This document shows positions 1-11,809 of a DNA stretch of 64,000 nucleotides, piece by piece; within the stretch, counting starts at the first letter, position 1; each line of letters starts with the position of its first letter. The notes below the pieces were generated by a model. It was not told the origin of the DNA and searched no databases. It saw nothing but the letters and a program-made list of their open reading frames with translations. A program made the position numbers and the translations under genes. The stretch is from Cenococcum geophilum 1.58. Taxonomy: Eukaryota > Ascomycota > Dothideomycetes > Gloniales > Gloniaceae. The stretch lies in NCBI GenBank assembly GCA_001692895.1, contig KV748223.1:248001-312000 (forward strand), given 5' to 3'.

Positions 1-3000
1 ACTAATATTAATAATAGCCCTTTCATTTTATAGTATAACAAGCTTAATAGCAACAGGGTTTCGGTCCTTATAATTAAGCACATTTGTTTAGCGAAGCTAG
101 GTTTACCAATTATTCCAGTTAGTATTATATTATAGGTTAATTCAATATCTTATACTAATAAAAAAAGGTAGGAGGCAGATTAAATAGAATAATTAGGGTA
201 CGCTTTTCTTCGCCGTTAGGGATTTCGTATAGACGTCGCATAGCGTGTAGGTAGGAGCTGGTAGTCGTTAAGACGTTATAGGTAGTAGTAAAAGTTTCAC
301 ATAGGATAGTAAGATCTCAAAAACTACCACTAACGGTTCCCCCTTATAGCAGACAACTACGTATATACGCTACAACTATACAATCGGCAGACAAAAGCGG
401 TAGTTATAAATATTAGTTTATTTATTCTAATGCCGTCTTACTTCTTATAATAATTTAAGATATAAAGGGAGCTTTAGTTACAGGATAATCCTCTTATATA
501 CTAATTAGGCTTTTAGAATAATAAAGATGGCATATATATATAGTCTGTTAGTAAAGAGGATACACCTTAATAGGAATTGTTAATGTATATTAGGAACGAG
601 AGTTAGTAGGGTTATAGGCTAGATTACTTAATAGGTATTAAGGTAGTTAGTAGCTAGAGTAATATTAATCCGGACAAAATTTAAACTTTTTAAGGTTTAG
701 TTAGTTATAAGGTGGTTAATACTAAGATAATATATTACAAAATATTAAATAGTTATATATTGTCTATATATATATATATTATACTAAGACATACTCTTAT
801 TATAGGGGGTTACTACTCTAACTGCACCAGCTACGCTATTTTTATTACATTATTATTAGCCTACTAAGTAGGTTAGGCTTTAAACACTTTATAAAACTTA
901 TTAATTATTATCCTTTTAGTTATTATACGCCTCACTAATATAACTATATTAATTGGGTTCCACTTATCCGTACTATACATTATTAACGCAGTAACTACTA
1001 GCGCTAGCTGTCTAGATCTAGCAGCTCAGCCAAACACTTGCACCTCTATATCTACCATTATTACTAGTTTAAGTAGATAGACTCTATGCGTAGAGACTAA
1101 ATTTAGACCCTTTTCTTTAACTCTTCAGTTAATAATAAGAAACTAGACTATATTATTTTAGTAAAAACCGCCTATTAGAATACAAAACGCTTTGCAGATA
1201 TCCTCCTAGTCTTTTAGGGATATCCTAGACTCTATCTAGCAAATAGTTAAATATTTAGACTGGCCGAGCCTTTTATAGAAATACTATATTATATTATTAG
1301 TAACAGTTTACCACTAGTTTAATAGCTAACTTATAAGGCGTAATAGCGTATATACCGCTAGTTCGTAACTGCTAAATAGTAGTCTCTTATTAGGATTCCT
1401 TTTAAGTACTTTATTAATATATTTTATAATTCCATTTAGTTTCCTAGAGTTAGCAATCGTGCTCTAATTCTTCTAAAGTAGATTCTTATCCAAAGGTTTA
1501 TCCTATTTTTCGCTACGGAACTCGTTAACTATCTACCTTAGCTTTATTCCAACTTTTGTTTTATCCTTCTACTACACATCCTACTACTTATCTCCTACCT
1601 TAGTTAGGCCTAGAAAGATAGCAAAATTTTTTAATAAGTAACCGGCTCCCTCCAGAAATTAATCTATATTAAAGATAGGTTCTTCTCCTTTTCTTCCTTT
1701 AGCTTTCTAGTGTCTAAAAGCTTTATTTAGCTGTTCAAAAGCTTTTAGGGATACTCTATACCAAAGCTTCTTAATATACGGTTTAAATATTAAATCGTTC
1801 ATTATATAGCAGTCTTAGTAGACAACCAGTGGTAGCTTATTAATTACCCTCCTATTAAACCATCGGTCTTCCCCCATCCTGCGCATAATCAAGACCTTTA
1901 TAATTAAAGAGAAGTATTTTTTAAAGCCCGTAATAACCTTATTTGGAAAAGAAGAGCGATTAGCTACTCCTAGCTTTTTATATTTAATTAACGCTTTAAT
2001 ATTACAATTATTAATTAATTTTATATTTAGGGAATCCGTCTAATTAGGGGCCCTAAAAATTTCTAAGGCGGGAATTAGACTCATAAAACCTTCGCTAGTT
2101 AGTATACCAGAAGTAAACACTACTAAAGGTTAAGAGGTATAGTAGGTTATTTTACTATTGCCGTCCTTATAAAACTGGCCCAGGCGTTAAAAGCGAGGAA
2201 ATACTGCTTAATCATTATACACTTATTTGGCGATTTTTATTAGATAACCTATCTCTAACCTATCTATATAGAACTCATTAGTAAAAATCCCACTAATAAT
2301 ATAATAAGGACCACCGTCTCTATAGAGATTAAAAATAGTTTTATACTATTCCTAAGCGGTTTAGGTTATTGCCTAAGTTTATAAGGTTGTAATTATAAAA
2401 TATAAAGCTAATCTTAGGTCCATTTTCTATCAGACCACTTTACCTTCTCCTTTATATTTTATAGGTTTAAGAATATCCCTATCTTTATCCGTAAAATTAT
2501 ACTTTTTTATACTAGACCTAATAAAAGCCGTATGGCGCATATAGACTTATAGTTTACCTCTAGAAATAAAATTATTTAGTTCTAAGGTCTTAAACCATAA
2601 TTTAACGTCTTTAACTGCTTAGGGTAGTAGATTATATCTAGTAATATATATAGTTAGTCCTACTAGCCGGTTAAGAAATTTTCTAGCGATACTTCCCTTA
2701 ACACAATAGCACTATAGCATGCCATCTATTTAACTCAGGCATTAGGCATTAGGCGGCTGCGGGTGTTTATCTATACTAGGGGTAAGGTAAAGACTTTTAT
2801 CTCTACCTTTTTAATTTTTCTAATTAAGCCAGTTAAGGTTAATCTTAGTTATTAATACGCTGGTATACTAGATTAAAAGCATTTAAAGTATTTTACCTAA
2901 ACCCATTATATCCACAAGAAAGGTCCCACCTAGGGTTACATAATTAAGAAGAGTATAGGTAATACTAAGCAGCTAATATATCTATATAGCTTTACCCTTT

Positions 3001-4112
3001 TTTATGCCGTATAAGTAGAAGGTTGCGTCTTAAAGAGTATTATAAACAGTTAACGGAAACAAGAGGAACTATAGCGCCTTTACCTATAATATTAAGTTAA
3101 TATATACTTCTTATACGTCCTTTAGGTGATTAACTTCCTAATTAACCTCCTCAATTTTATCCTTATGCTTATCTTCCGGTTCCTTATTAGTTAAAATAGG
3201 GTTAATTAAGGCGTTAAAGTGGTGGCGCTCCTATATATAGTTAAGATTAATTTCCCCAATACAAATTAGGTTAGGGTTATTATTTATATCCTCAAATAAT
3301 ATATTAATAAACATTTCGCGATTAGACTTTAGCCATTTATTATACTATCCTTTTATTTTATCCTATAGCATTATCTTAAATATTTACACTTTATCTAGAT
3401 TTACGCCTTTTAAGAGCTCCAATTTATCTAGTAGGGGCTGGTCTTTACTACTACGGGTTTAGCTATAAGCAGTTTTAATTATAGCCGGCCGTACGGCTAA
3501 TAATACATTAGTAGGTATAGGTGGCGTAGACTTTAGAGTTAACATAAGCTTTAAATTTAACTGCTTAGGTATAGGTAGCGTAGACTCTAGGGTTAACTGC
3601 TTATAACTACTTCAACCCAAGGCAGGTATGTCTATTCTTCTCTTAGTTAGTACCAGTTATACAATATTAGGGTTAGAGTTAGACTTAGAATTACCCTCAT
3701 TAAATCTTATACCTATAAACGTACGTTAGACAACTCTATATAATATTATATAATCTTATAAATTATAAAGTCTCTTACGCTTTACAATCCGATTAGAATC
3801 TTTAACTCCAATTATAATTATATTAAGTCTAACCTTCTTTATAGAAAGCACCATAAATGCTAGGTTTATATGGTTAAGAATTAGTATACTAGTGGTTAGA
3901 TCTACTATAGTCTAGCCATCCCTATATTTATCCGCCAAGAAGTTTTTACTTATTGTGGCCTGCAGCTTATTATATCCATAGTAATATACATTAATTTTCT
4001 CTAAAGAATCGGACAATAGATGCTTATACTTAGTTTTTAATACAAATCCGTATAGAATGGGGGCCCTAGTAAATGGCGTTTTGTCTAGGTAACTATATAT
4101 AGTAAAGCTCAT
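1..4112 (-). pseudogene. RIP-degraded SNF2-family helicase-like gene (relic)
   Basis: Read on the minus strand, the stretch is AT-saturated and full of stop codons but keeps pieces of protein-coding frame. The clearest open piece starts with ATG at 4112 and runs to 3912. Further down, at about 2886-2933, the frame reads GGTFLVDIMGLGK, which matches motif I (Walker A, usually DxMGLGKT) of SNF2-family helicases. More open pieces follow toward 1550-2350, including a hydrophobic segment near 2030-2110. SNF2 proteins are ATP-driven translocases that remodel chromatin or act in repair. Fungi carry many SNF2-like copies in repeat-rich regions, and here the copy is dead. It could be a cargo or accessory gene of a mobile element. 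The strand and motif are visible; that all pieces belong to one gene is inferred. The left end may continue outside the window. Confidence 0.42.
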
Positions 4113-5080
4113 TTTATAGAATAGTATAGGTATAGTATTTAGCTATTATAGGGCTTTAATAGACAGATTACCGAGCACCTAGGCAGCCTTAGAGGTTGCC
4201 CTTAATCTAGATAAGTTAATAGACTGCTCTCTAGAAGATAAGGCGCCACGCTTTTAAATAGTATTAGTTATTGTAACCTCTACGCCTCTACGTCTATTAG
4301 TCGTTACGTATTACCATATAGATTTTTTAGCGGTAATAGTAAAAGCTTTAAACTCTAATAGTAGATTAGATCTCTTAAACACGTGCCCATACTTAGTATC
4401 AAGAAGGTTAAAGACTATACGCTTAACTCCATTTTATATAGGTCTAGACATTAGCAACCTACCACTAAACGCTTTGTTAATTTCGCTAGCACAGTATTAG
4501 AGGATTTTGCTATATATTTTTTCATTAATTATAAGTCCTTACTGCAGCTTTAGACTACTTATTTACGATAAGTTCTTATTAGTTGTAGTAGTTAAGTACT
4601 AACTAGATTCTAGATATGGCGCCGCCATTATAGTTAGGGACCCTATATATTTATAAGTAGGTAAAAGCTTAATACAGAATAGTATAGAGTAACTTACAAA
4701 GACAGTGGAGCGGATAATATATTAGATAATTAGTAATAATATAATAAGACAATCCTAACAGTTATAATAAGAAGGTATACTAATAGTATTAACTTAAGAT
4801 AATAGCGAATGCTAATAAGAGCAATTTAAGAGCGATATAAGAAATAAAACGGAATACAAGTCTTAATATAAGAAGTAGGATAAGATGTAAGCTTTAATAT
4901 AGGCAGTAGAACGAAATATAAGACTTAGAGTAAGAAACGGAACAAAAGGTACATAGCGAGATAAGATATAAGATTTGCGCTACTAACTAAGTAAATAACA
5001 ATAAGAGAGCTGATAATTCTATTCTTTATATTATAACTAGTTAGTAAAGCAGCTCTAAAGAGGTAGGGAAACAAGTTTAA
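4113..5080. other. AT-rich RIP-degraded stretch, no gene recognised
   Basis: No open frame of note and no recognisable protein motif on either strand. The composition is dominated by TA steps, as expected for RIPed repeat DNA upstream of the helicase-like relic. Confidence 0.5.
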
Positions 5081-5400
5081 AATAATCTAAGATATTAAAA
5101 AATGTCTAAGATTATACAAAAAAGTAAAATATAATATAGTATTTTATTCCGCAAGTATAAGGTAAAGCAAAATGCATAGTAGAGAGAGGTAGGGGGATAA
5201 TTTAAGACATTATAAAAGGTCTAAGATTATACAAAAAAAAGTAAAATATAATATGGTATTTTATCCCATAAGCGCAAGATAAGGTAAAGTACATAGTAAA
5301 GAGAGGTAGGGGAATAATCTAAGACATTATAAAAAGTCTAAGATTATACAAAACAAAGTGAAATATAATATGGTATTTTATCCTATAAGCGCAAGATAAG
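5081..5400. repeat. Tandem array, about 117-bp unit, just under three copies
   Basis: Three successive units begin near 5081, 5196 and 5313. Each starts with a form of AATAATCTAAGA and then carries CTAAGATTATACAAAA, AGTAAAATATAATATGGTAT, the GCGCAAGATAAGG-like block and AGAGAGGTAGGGG. Units differ by a few transitions and small indels. It lies just left of the DNA-transposon remnant and could be its subterminal repeat block. Confidence 0.75.
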
Positions 5401-5899
5401 GCTTTAGAATACCCTTTCACCCAAAATATAACCTATTTTTAAGCTATATCACTAACAAAGCAACTTTTTTTTAGGTAAGCTGTTACGTCTACTATACAAG
5501 CAACCCAAAACTAGTATCCTAGATCCTACTTATAGCTACTACGCCTTATATTAAAGATATTTGCTAGACTTATTTATATATAGGTCCCGTAGTCCGAATT
5601 ATATATTAAGCTATCCATAATATAGCTATTATTACTCTAGCCCTATGACACCATACTCTTATTTATGCGCCTTTTTCTTCTATTTCCTACCATTGTCCAC
5701 TTAATCTTTTAAACTTCTATAGCCGCCTAAACCAATACCATAGCCTCTTTATCTTTAAAAATATAACTACGTTAAGCTTAGCTCAGCCTTAATTTCTCTT
5801 CAAAAATACGGCTACATTAAGCTTGCCTCGGCCTCAATTTCTCTAAACACACACTACCTAGAAATATATCCCACCTTATACAACTACTATAAGCTCTAC

Positions 5900-8800
5900 C
5901 TATAATATAGCGTCTAGTGCCCTAGCGCGGAGTAGGCTCTCTTAAAAGCCGCATTATAATGCCTTCTAAAGACTAGACACCTAAAGCTTCTTCAGCCGCT
6001 ACAAATAAGGGAGATGCCAATATACAGATTAACGGTAGTATACTAGGTAGAGATGGCCCTAATCTTCACAAGCTGGGGTAGGATATTAAGGTTAAGCTAG
6101 CCAATCTACAAACTAACCCAAATAACCCATTCTTTTCTGCTAAATTATTCAAAGAGCTCTAACTATATTTTAGCTCTCCGCACCCTAGTAGTATATAGGC
6201 TTATACTAACATATCTATTTAACAGGAAACCGGAGGTATTAAAAGGAATTCTAGAAATAAACTTTTAAAAGCCGTTAAAGATAAGTAGTTAGCCTACAAG
6301 ACACGGGCTTTCTATTTAGTTACTTCGCGGGCTTCAAATTATTTATATTATTGCCGATACCCGTTATCCGGCCTAACCCTCTAGTATTACCCTAATAACA
6401 AATATAAGACTTCCGGGCGGCAGCTTAAGTTAAATATTAGTTAGAACTCTATATACCTAAGACCAGATATTATAGTTTTAAGTACTAACTCATTTAGTTA
6501 TCTTAACTCAACTAGCACTACCCTTAATCCTCCCTTTTTTCTTACTATAGCTTATATAGAAACAACGGAATCACAGATCTAGATAGCTAATATTATTAGG
6601 CTCTATAATATTAGTGGTAAATAATATCTTCGCCGTAGCTATAGTCCTATAGCTATTGCCTAAGAATACTATATATTATTATTTAGACGGATAAAGGTTT
6701 TTTAGGTACTATTAAGTCTTTAGTTTACAGTTTAGCTACTTTAAACTCTTTTAAGTCCTTAAACTTAGTATTAAGCTCGGTATTAAGCTAGTCACACTTA
6801 CGCTTTAGCGTCTAGTTTAGTTGCCTTAGACTTTTAAGTCCTTAAACTCGGTATTAAGCTAGTTATACTTACGCTTTAGTATAACTAGTTCTAGTAAAAA
6901 AATAAGAGGTATACTTTTAGCAGCCATAAAGCTAAGCCACTTAGATTAAATACCGGCAATTAACCGTTAGTACTATAATACGCACTCTTTACGCCTAGAA
7001 ATAATACTATATTATTTAATATATAATTAGCAATAATACAGCGAAGCTGTCTATAGTGTTCTTATACCCCTAAGAGTTACGGCAGCCTTTACTAACACCT
7101 ATAGTGCTACAAAAGGCGGCTGCCTAGCTACTAATATATCTATAAAAAAACACGCGAAGAGAGATATAACACTTATACGTTTATTGCGGCCCAACTACTT
7201 ATAATTCGCGATTAATTCTACCACTCTAACTAGTTAAATAACGCGCAATTATAACTAGACGGTATAAACACGGATACTAATAAGTATACTCCAGTAGCGG
7301 TAGAATATAAGCAGAATGCCCACCTAGTGCCTCTATGCGGTATACCATATTAAAAAAGCGTCCTATTATTATTATTATTACTTAGAGTAAAGATATTTAA
7401 AGTAACTAAGAATATAAAGGCGGGTAAACCAATTTTATATAAGACCGATAATAATATATAGTAAGTTAACCAGACAATTTTAGATATTACTATATAATAA
7501 TATAACAATAGCCAAAGTATACTATATAATCCTTTTTATTTAGAGTTTAATTACGCCTTTTTAATATAACTGCACCGCATTTACTATATAAAGGGAGATA
7601 TTAACGCACTGCTTAAAGACACCCGCCTTAGCCTACTTTATAGCCTACTTAGCTTCCAATCTACAAATTAATAGGAGGAACTAATTACCGCTATTCTATT
7701 TAGCATATAAGACAAATAATAGCTCCGATTAGAGTATAAGGTGGAATTAAACATTAAAGGCTCTAAGTAGAGGAAATACTATATTCTTTACTAGGATGTT
7801 ATAAATATAATTACCTTTCTAATTGGCTATTAACCCTTTAAAGATGCACTAGTATATGCACTAAAGAGACTATAATGCCGACAACTACTAAGTCTATAAC
7901 AAGCTATACAGCGGTAACTAGTAGTAGGAGATATAAGGCAAGGTTCCTAGCGGTACTATAGTAGTTCCTATACTTATAGCAGTTAATAAAACCCAGCTAA
8001 TAATACACTATAGTAACAAATCGGCCTAGCCGGTATATCTTACTATCGGTAATCTTAACCGACAAGTTTAACGCCAACAGACATCCCCCGTAAATATTCT
8101 TGTCGGTTTTATACCAGTTATTAAAGAAAAGGATAATAATATAAAAAGTAAAGCATATTATAAGGCAATAAGAACTATACTTAAACGTAAGTCCTGCTTT
8201 AGTATTTTAACGCTATATTCCATAAACTAAAATATAATAGCAATTAAGCATCTTATAGAAAGCGGCATAGACCTTTAATATGCGGATAATTTTGTGCAAT
8301 AATGTTATCCAATTATATATGGAATAATAGCAGACTATAAAAAACAAGTGCTGCTTATAGGTGTTAAAAGCCAATAGCACTACACTATATGCTAGGTCCC
8401 CCCTTTAAAGCGTAAGAACTTAACTAAGAAATAATACCCGCTATACACCCATAAGGAGACAAGAAGATAGATTAAACGCCAGCAACTAGAGAACATTCTT
8501 CCATCCTTAGACGACTGGGTACACCCGGTAGAATATTTCGCGTAGCATTATCGCCTATTTAACATCTATAAGGGCATAATAGTAGATGTTCTATATCAGC
8601 TTCTAAAGGGTATCGTTATATAACTTATTAAATGGGTACAGAAACTAGTAGGCGATGTTATCTAGCTAAAAAAAAAGAGAAGAGGGACGAAAACAATTAT
8701 AATAAATATATCTGCGGAGGCTTAGCTTAATTAGCGTTTTAGATAAGTCCCAGCTTTTACGGGGCTAAAACGGTTTAATAATCTGTTATTTAGTAAAGTT

Positions 8801-9620
8801 ACTTAATGGACAGGTAATAAACAAAAAGCTATAGTTCGTCAACTTATCGCTATGCTAGCCCCACTACTGTCGTTTAGGGAACTATATACTATGCATTTTA
8901 CAAGAGCCGTATATAACTTTGTTATTATAGCTTAGTATCGCACCCATAATAAGGAGACACTATGATATATGCACCACGCCCTATATCGAATTAATATGCT
9001 TAAAGGCGTATTTTAAAGTTTCCGTTTAAAAGCAAAGGATTTTAATACGGGCCATTTTAATATACTAAAATTCCATGCCCTTATATATTTTAAGGAAAAT
9101 ATCCGCCTATACGGATACGCAGATAGGTACTACACTAGCGCAAATAGCGAAGCTGGACACCATTATATTATTAAGGCGTTTTATAACTTAACAAATAAAC
9201 AGGATTTGCTATCTTAAATCTACTCTTATAATTTAAGACGGGTAGCAGTACTAGCAATGGAAGACGAAATAGCTTTCATAAATAGTAATTTTATACTACA
9301 GTCTTCCTAATATCTAGAGGTATAGGTTACTTAACTAATATAGCATTTGGCAGTTGTAAAGCTTTAGTGGCCTTTAGAAGACATAGATAGGGCAACGGAT
9401 CTTATCTAGAGGCGTCTTAGGTTAAAGACGTGGCTTTATATATCTTATATAGCAAACTACTACAAAATCCCAGGGTTTCTAAACAGCATTATAGTATTTA
9501 TCCAAGAGTGTAGGCAAAAACTATAAGGCAAACATGCCTAGAACTCCGATATAGACCGAAAAGAGAAGGATCCTTTATAGGTTAAGCGCCTACTTATTAA
9601 AATATATCTATCTATCCGCT
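5900..9620 (+). mobile_element. Plavaka-like (CMC superfamily) DNA transposon remnant
   Basis: Plus-strand frames between about 5.9 and 9.6 kb are broken by many TAA/TAG codons but read as one protein if those stops are ignored. Around 8560-8640 the frame reads a DVLYQLLKG-like block. Around 8745-8820 it reads PAFTGLKRFNN followed by SKVT-WTGN-QKAIV. That order (a D-LHQL-KG block, then a GL-F block, then RV-QWTG) resembles the core of Plavaka-type transposases, which are common in fungi and grouped with CACTA-like cut-and-paste elements. An upstream segment at about 6300-6430 contains a compact Cys/aromatic block that may be the N-terminal zinc-binding part. I could not find clean terminal inverted repeats, so the ends are approximate. 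The family call rests on recognised motifs only. Confidence 0.45.
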
Positions 9621-10199
9621 ATTAGAAACGAGACGGAAAAAATGCAACTAACCTTAAGGCCCAAATTAGTGAGGTAGTACATTACGCACTAGATTGGCAA
9701 TATTCTAACCAGTAAAGGCGTGATTATGTATAGGTCCAAGAGTATATAGATAACAACGACCGTATTAGAAAGGGCCGTATACTATTAGGTAGAAGACTTA
9801 TAGGCCAGCTTTAGCTAATTGTTACTATTCTAGATATTAAAAGGTTAGATAAGTATGGTGTATATATATAGTATACTAGAGCTATAGTAGAGCTACTTTA
9901 GCTATTAAATTATAGACTGCCGCATCTAACACACGGTATGGTTAAGGTAAAAAGGTAGCCGCGCTTAAGCGTAAATACTAGGCAAGTACTTGGAGGTAGT
10001 CGCTTTTATTTAATGCCATCTATTCTATAAAGCGCGCATATTATTCTAGCCGCTACTTCTTATCCAGATTTATACTATATTAATAATTATATTAATTAGG
10101 ACCAATATAATACTCTATACTTAGACAACTTTCTTAAAGAAGGAACCCGTATCGCGTTATTATATAAAAGCTAGGACAAATAGTAAAAGCAGCTAAGCT

Positions 10200-10295
10200 A
10201 GTATAGAACCTATATAAGACTATATAGGACTATATAAGATTATATAAGATTATATAAGATTGTATAAGATTATATAAAATTATATAAAATTATTT
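10200..10295. repeat. Short tandem repeat of a TATATAAGAT unit
   Basis: About eight back-to-back copies of a 10-12 bp unit (TATATAAGAT, TATATAGGAC, TATATAAAAT). It is low-complexity AT-rich DNA beyond the transposase remnant. Confidence 0.7.
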
Positions 10296-10404
10296 TAATC
10301 CTAATATATATTATAAGCTAGCATACTATAGGCTAAGAAAATAGTAAAAATTCATTTGCGCAATTGGCATACAACTTTAAAATAATATATTATATTACCT
10401 TAAT

Positions 10405-10706
10405 TACATGTTAAGGAATGTGTAGTTAGCTTTTAAAGTTATTAAGTTAGTTAACTGCGTGTTATTTAAATTTTAAGTTGGTTAATTATATATTAAGGAA
10501 TATACAGTTAGCTTTTAAAGTTGTTAAGTAGGTTAACTGCGTGTTATTTAACTTTTAAATATATTAAGTTGGTTAATTGCGTATTAAGTTAGTTAAGTTA
10601 CATATTAAGTTAGTTAATTGCGTGTTAAGTTAGTTAAGTTGCATATTAAGTTAATTAATTGCGTGTTAAGTTAGTTAATTGCGTGTCGAGTTGGTCAAAT
10701 TGTATA
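10405..10706. repeat. Degenerate tandem array of TTAAGTTAGTTAATTGCGTG units
   Basis: More than ten imperfect copies of a 16-20 bp unit alternating TTAAGTTAGTTAA with TTGCGTG or TTACATA. The array may be the subterminal repeat region of the DNA transposon on its left, because CACTA-like elements often carry such arrays; this link is inferred. Confidence 0.65.
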
Positions 10707-11593
10707 TCAATTACGCGAAACGCGAAAAACAAAGTCTACTTAAATCTCATCCTGCGAATATTTTCCCGATGTAAGCATATAGAGCAAGTTATCTGCTTTA
10801 CATTAATTCTAACTGCCTTATATCTATAATATATCGCTAGGTACCACTATATTTAATCTATAGAGACCCATATATAATTACTTTAAGGTATTTAGGTAGA
10901 GAGCTTAAAGAGAGAGTTTATAAGTTATTTGAGGAACTTCTTATAGCCATTTTATCTTAGCTAGCCATTAGTAGCGTAGGAAGATAGCTTATAGCAATTA
11001 GTAATAATTGTATTAAGGAGGAAGTAAAGTAGAGACTTTTAAGTCTTATAGTAGCGTTAAAGGGAGCTATAATAAGATCTTATCTAATTAGTAGTATTAA
11101 CGCCTTTTATTTAGTAATTATAGAGGTTAATAGATAGCGGAATCTATAACTCCTTAACTATATTACTACTAAAGATCTTCTAAGTTATTATAGTACTAGT
11201 AGAGGTCTTTATAGGGCGTTATTGTTACCGTTTAATTAATTAAGATTTTATAATAGATAACGTTAGATACTATTTTTAGTAATAGAGCCTTATCTTAAGT
11301 TTTATTTAGGTAGTAAACTTACTATTAAAGACCGTACTTATAAATAGCACTATATTTAAATCTTCTTAGGTAAATTAAGTAACCGTAGAGTCTTTAGAAA
11401 GCTCTTTATATAAGAAACCCTATAGTATCTAGTTATTAAATACCAATTTAAGTTCTATAAGGGAGGAGCTAATTTACTTAATTAGAGCTTTATACTAGGC
11501 CTTAACTTTACCTAAAGCCTCCTCCTACTTCTCCCGCTTTATTTTAGTAGTATATACAGTCCTTAATGCACTAATTCCCACCTCTTAAAGCTA
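10707..11593. other. AT-rich stretch with no recognised gene
   Basis: No usable open frame and no recognised motif. It is the left flank of the Gypsy element that starts at 11599. By the target duplication it was once contiguous with the sequence that now begins at 17782. Confidence 0.5.
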
Positions 11594-11598
11594 AGAGA

Positions 11599-11809
11599 TG
11601 TCACGGCTTGAATAAATGCCTCTGAACCGAAGCTTGAACGAATACTGTATTACGAAGATACTAAGCTAAAGAGAAGGAAAAGGGGTTGCTAGGACCAATG
11701 TAAACAAATATATAGGGTGAGCCGCTAAGGCGCTAGCTTTAGGCGGGCCAATTGCAGGTCGGCAGAATATGGCAGAATTTGGCAGGTAACGTGCGATAGC
11801 GCCGTTATA
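11599..11809 (-). repeat. 3' LTR of the 11.6-17.8 kb chromovirus
   Basis: Begins TGTCACGG and ends GTTATA on the plus strand. It is 211 bp, the same length as its partner, and differs from it almost only by C/T and G/A transitions. It contains two near-repeats of GGCAGAATWTGGCAG close to the inner end. Confidence 0.9.

Noticed and set aside
5081-10706. CRISPR-like arrays
   Set aside because: The repeats are contiguous or degenerate tandem units without unique spacers, in a fungal repeat region.
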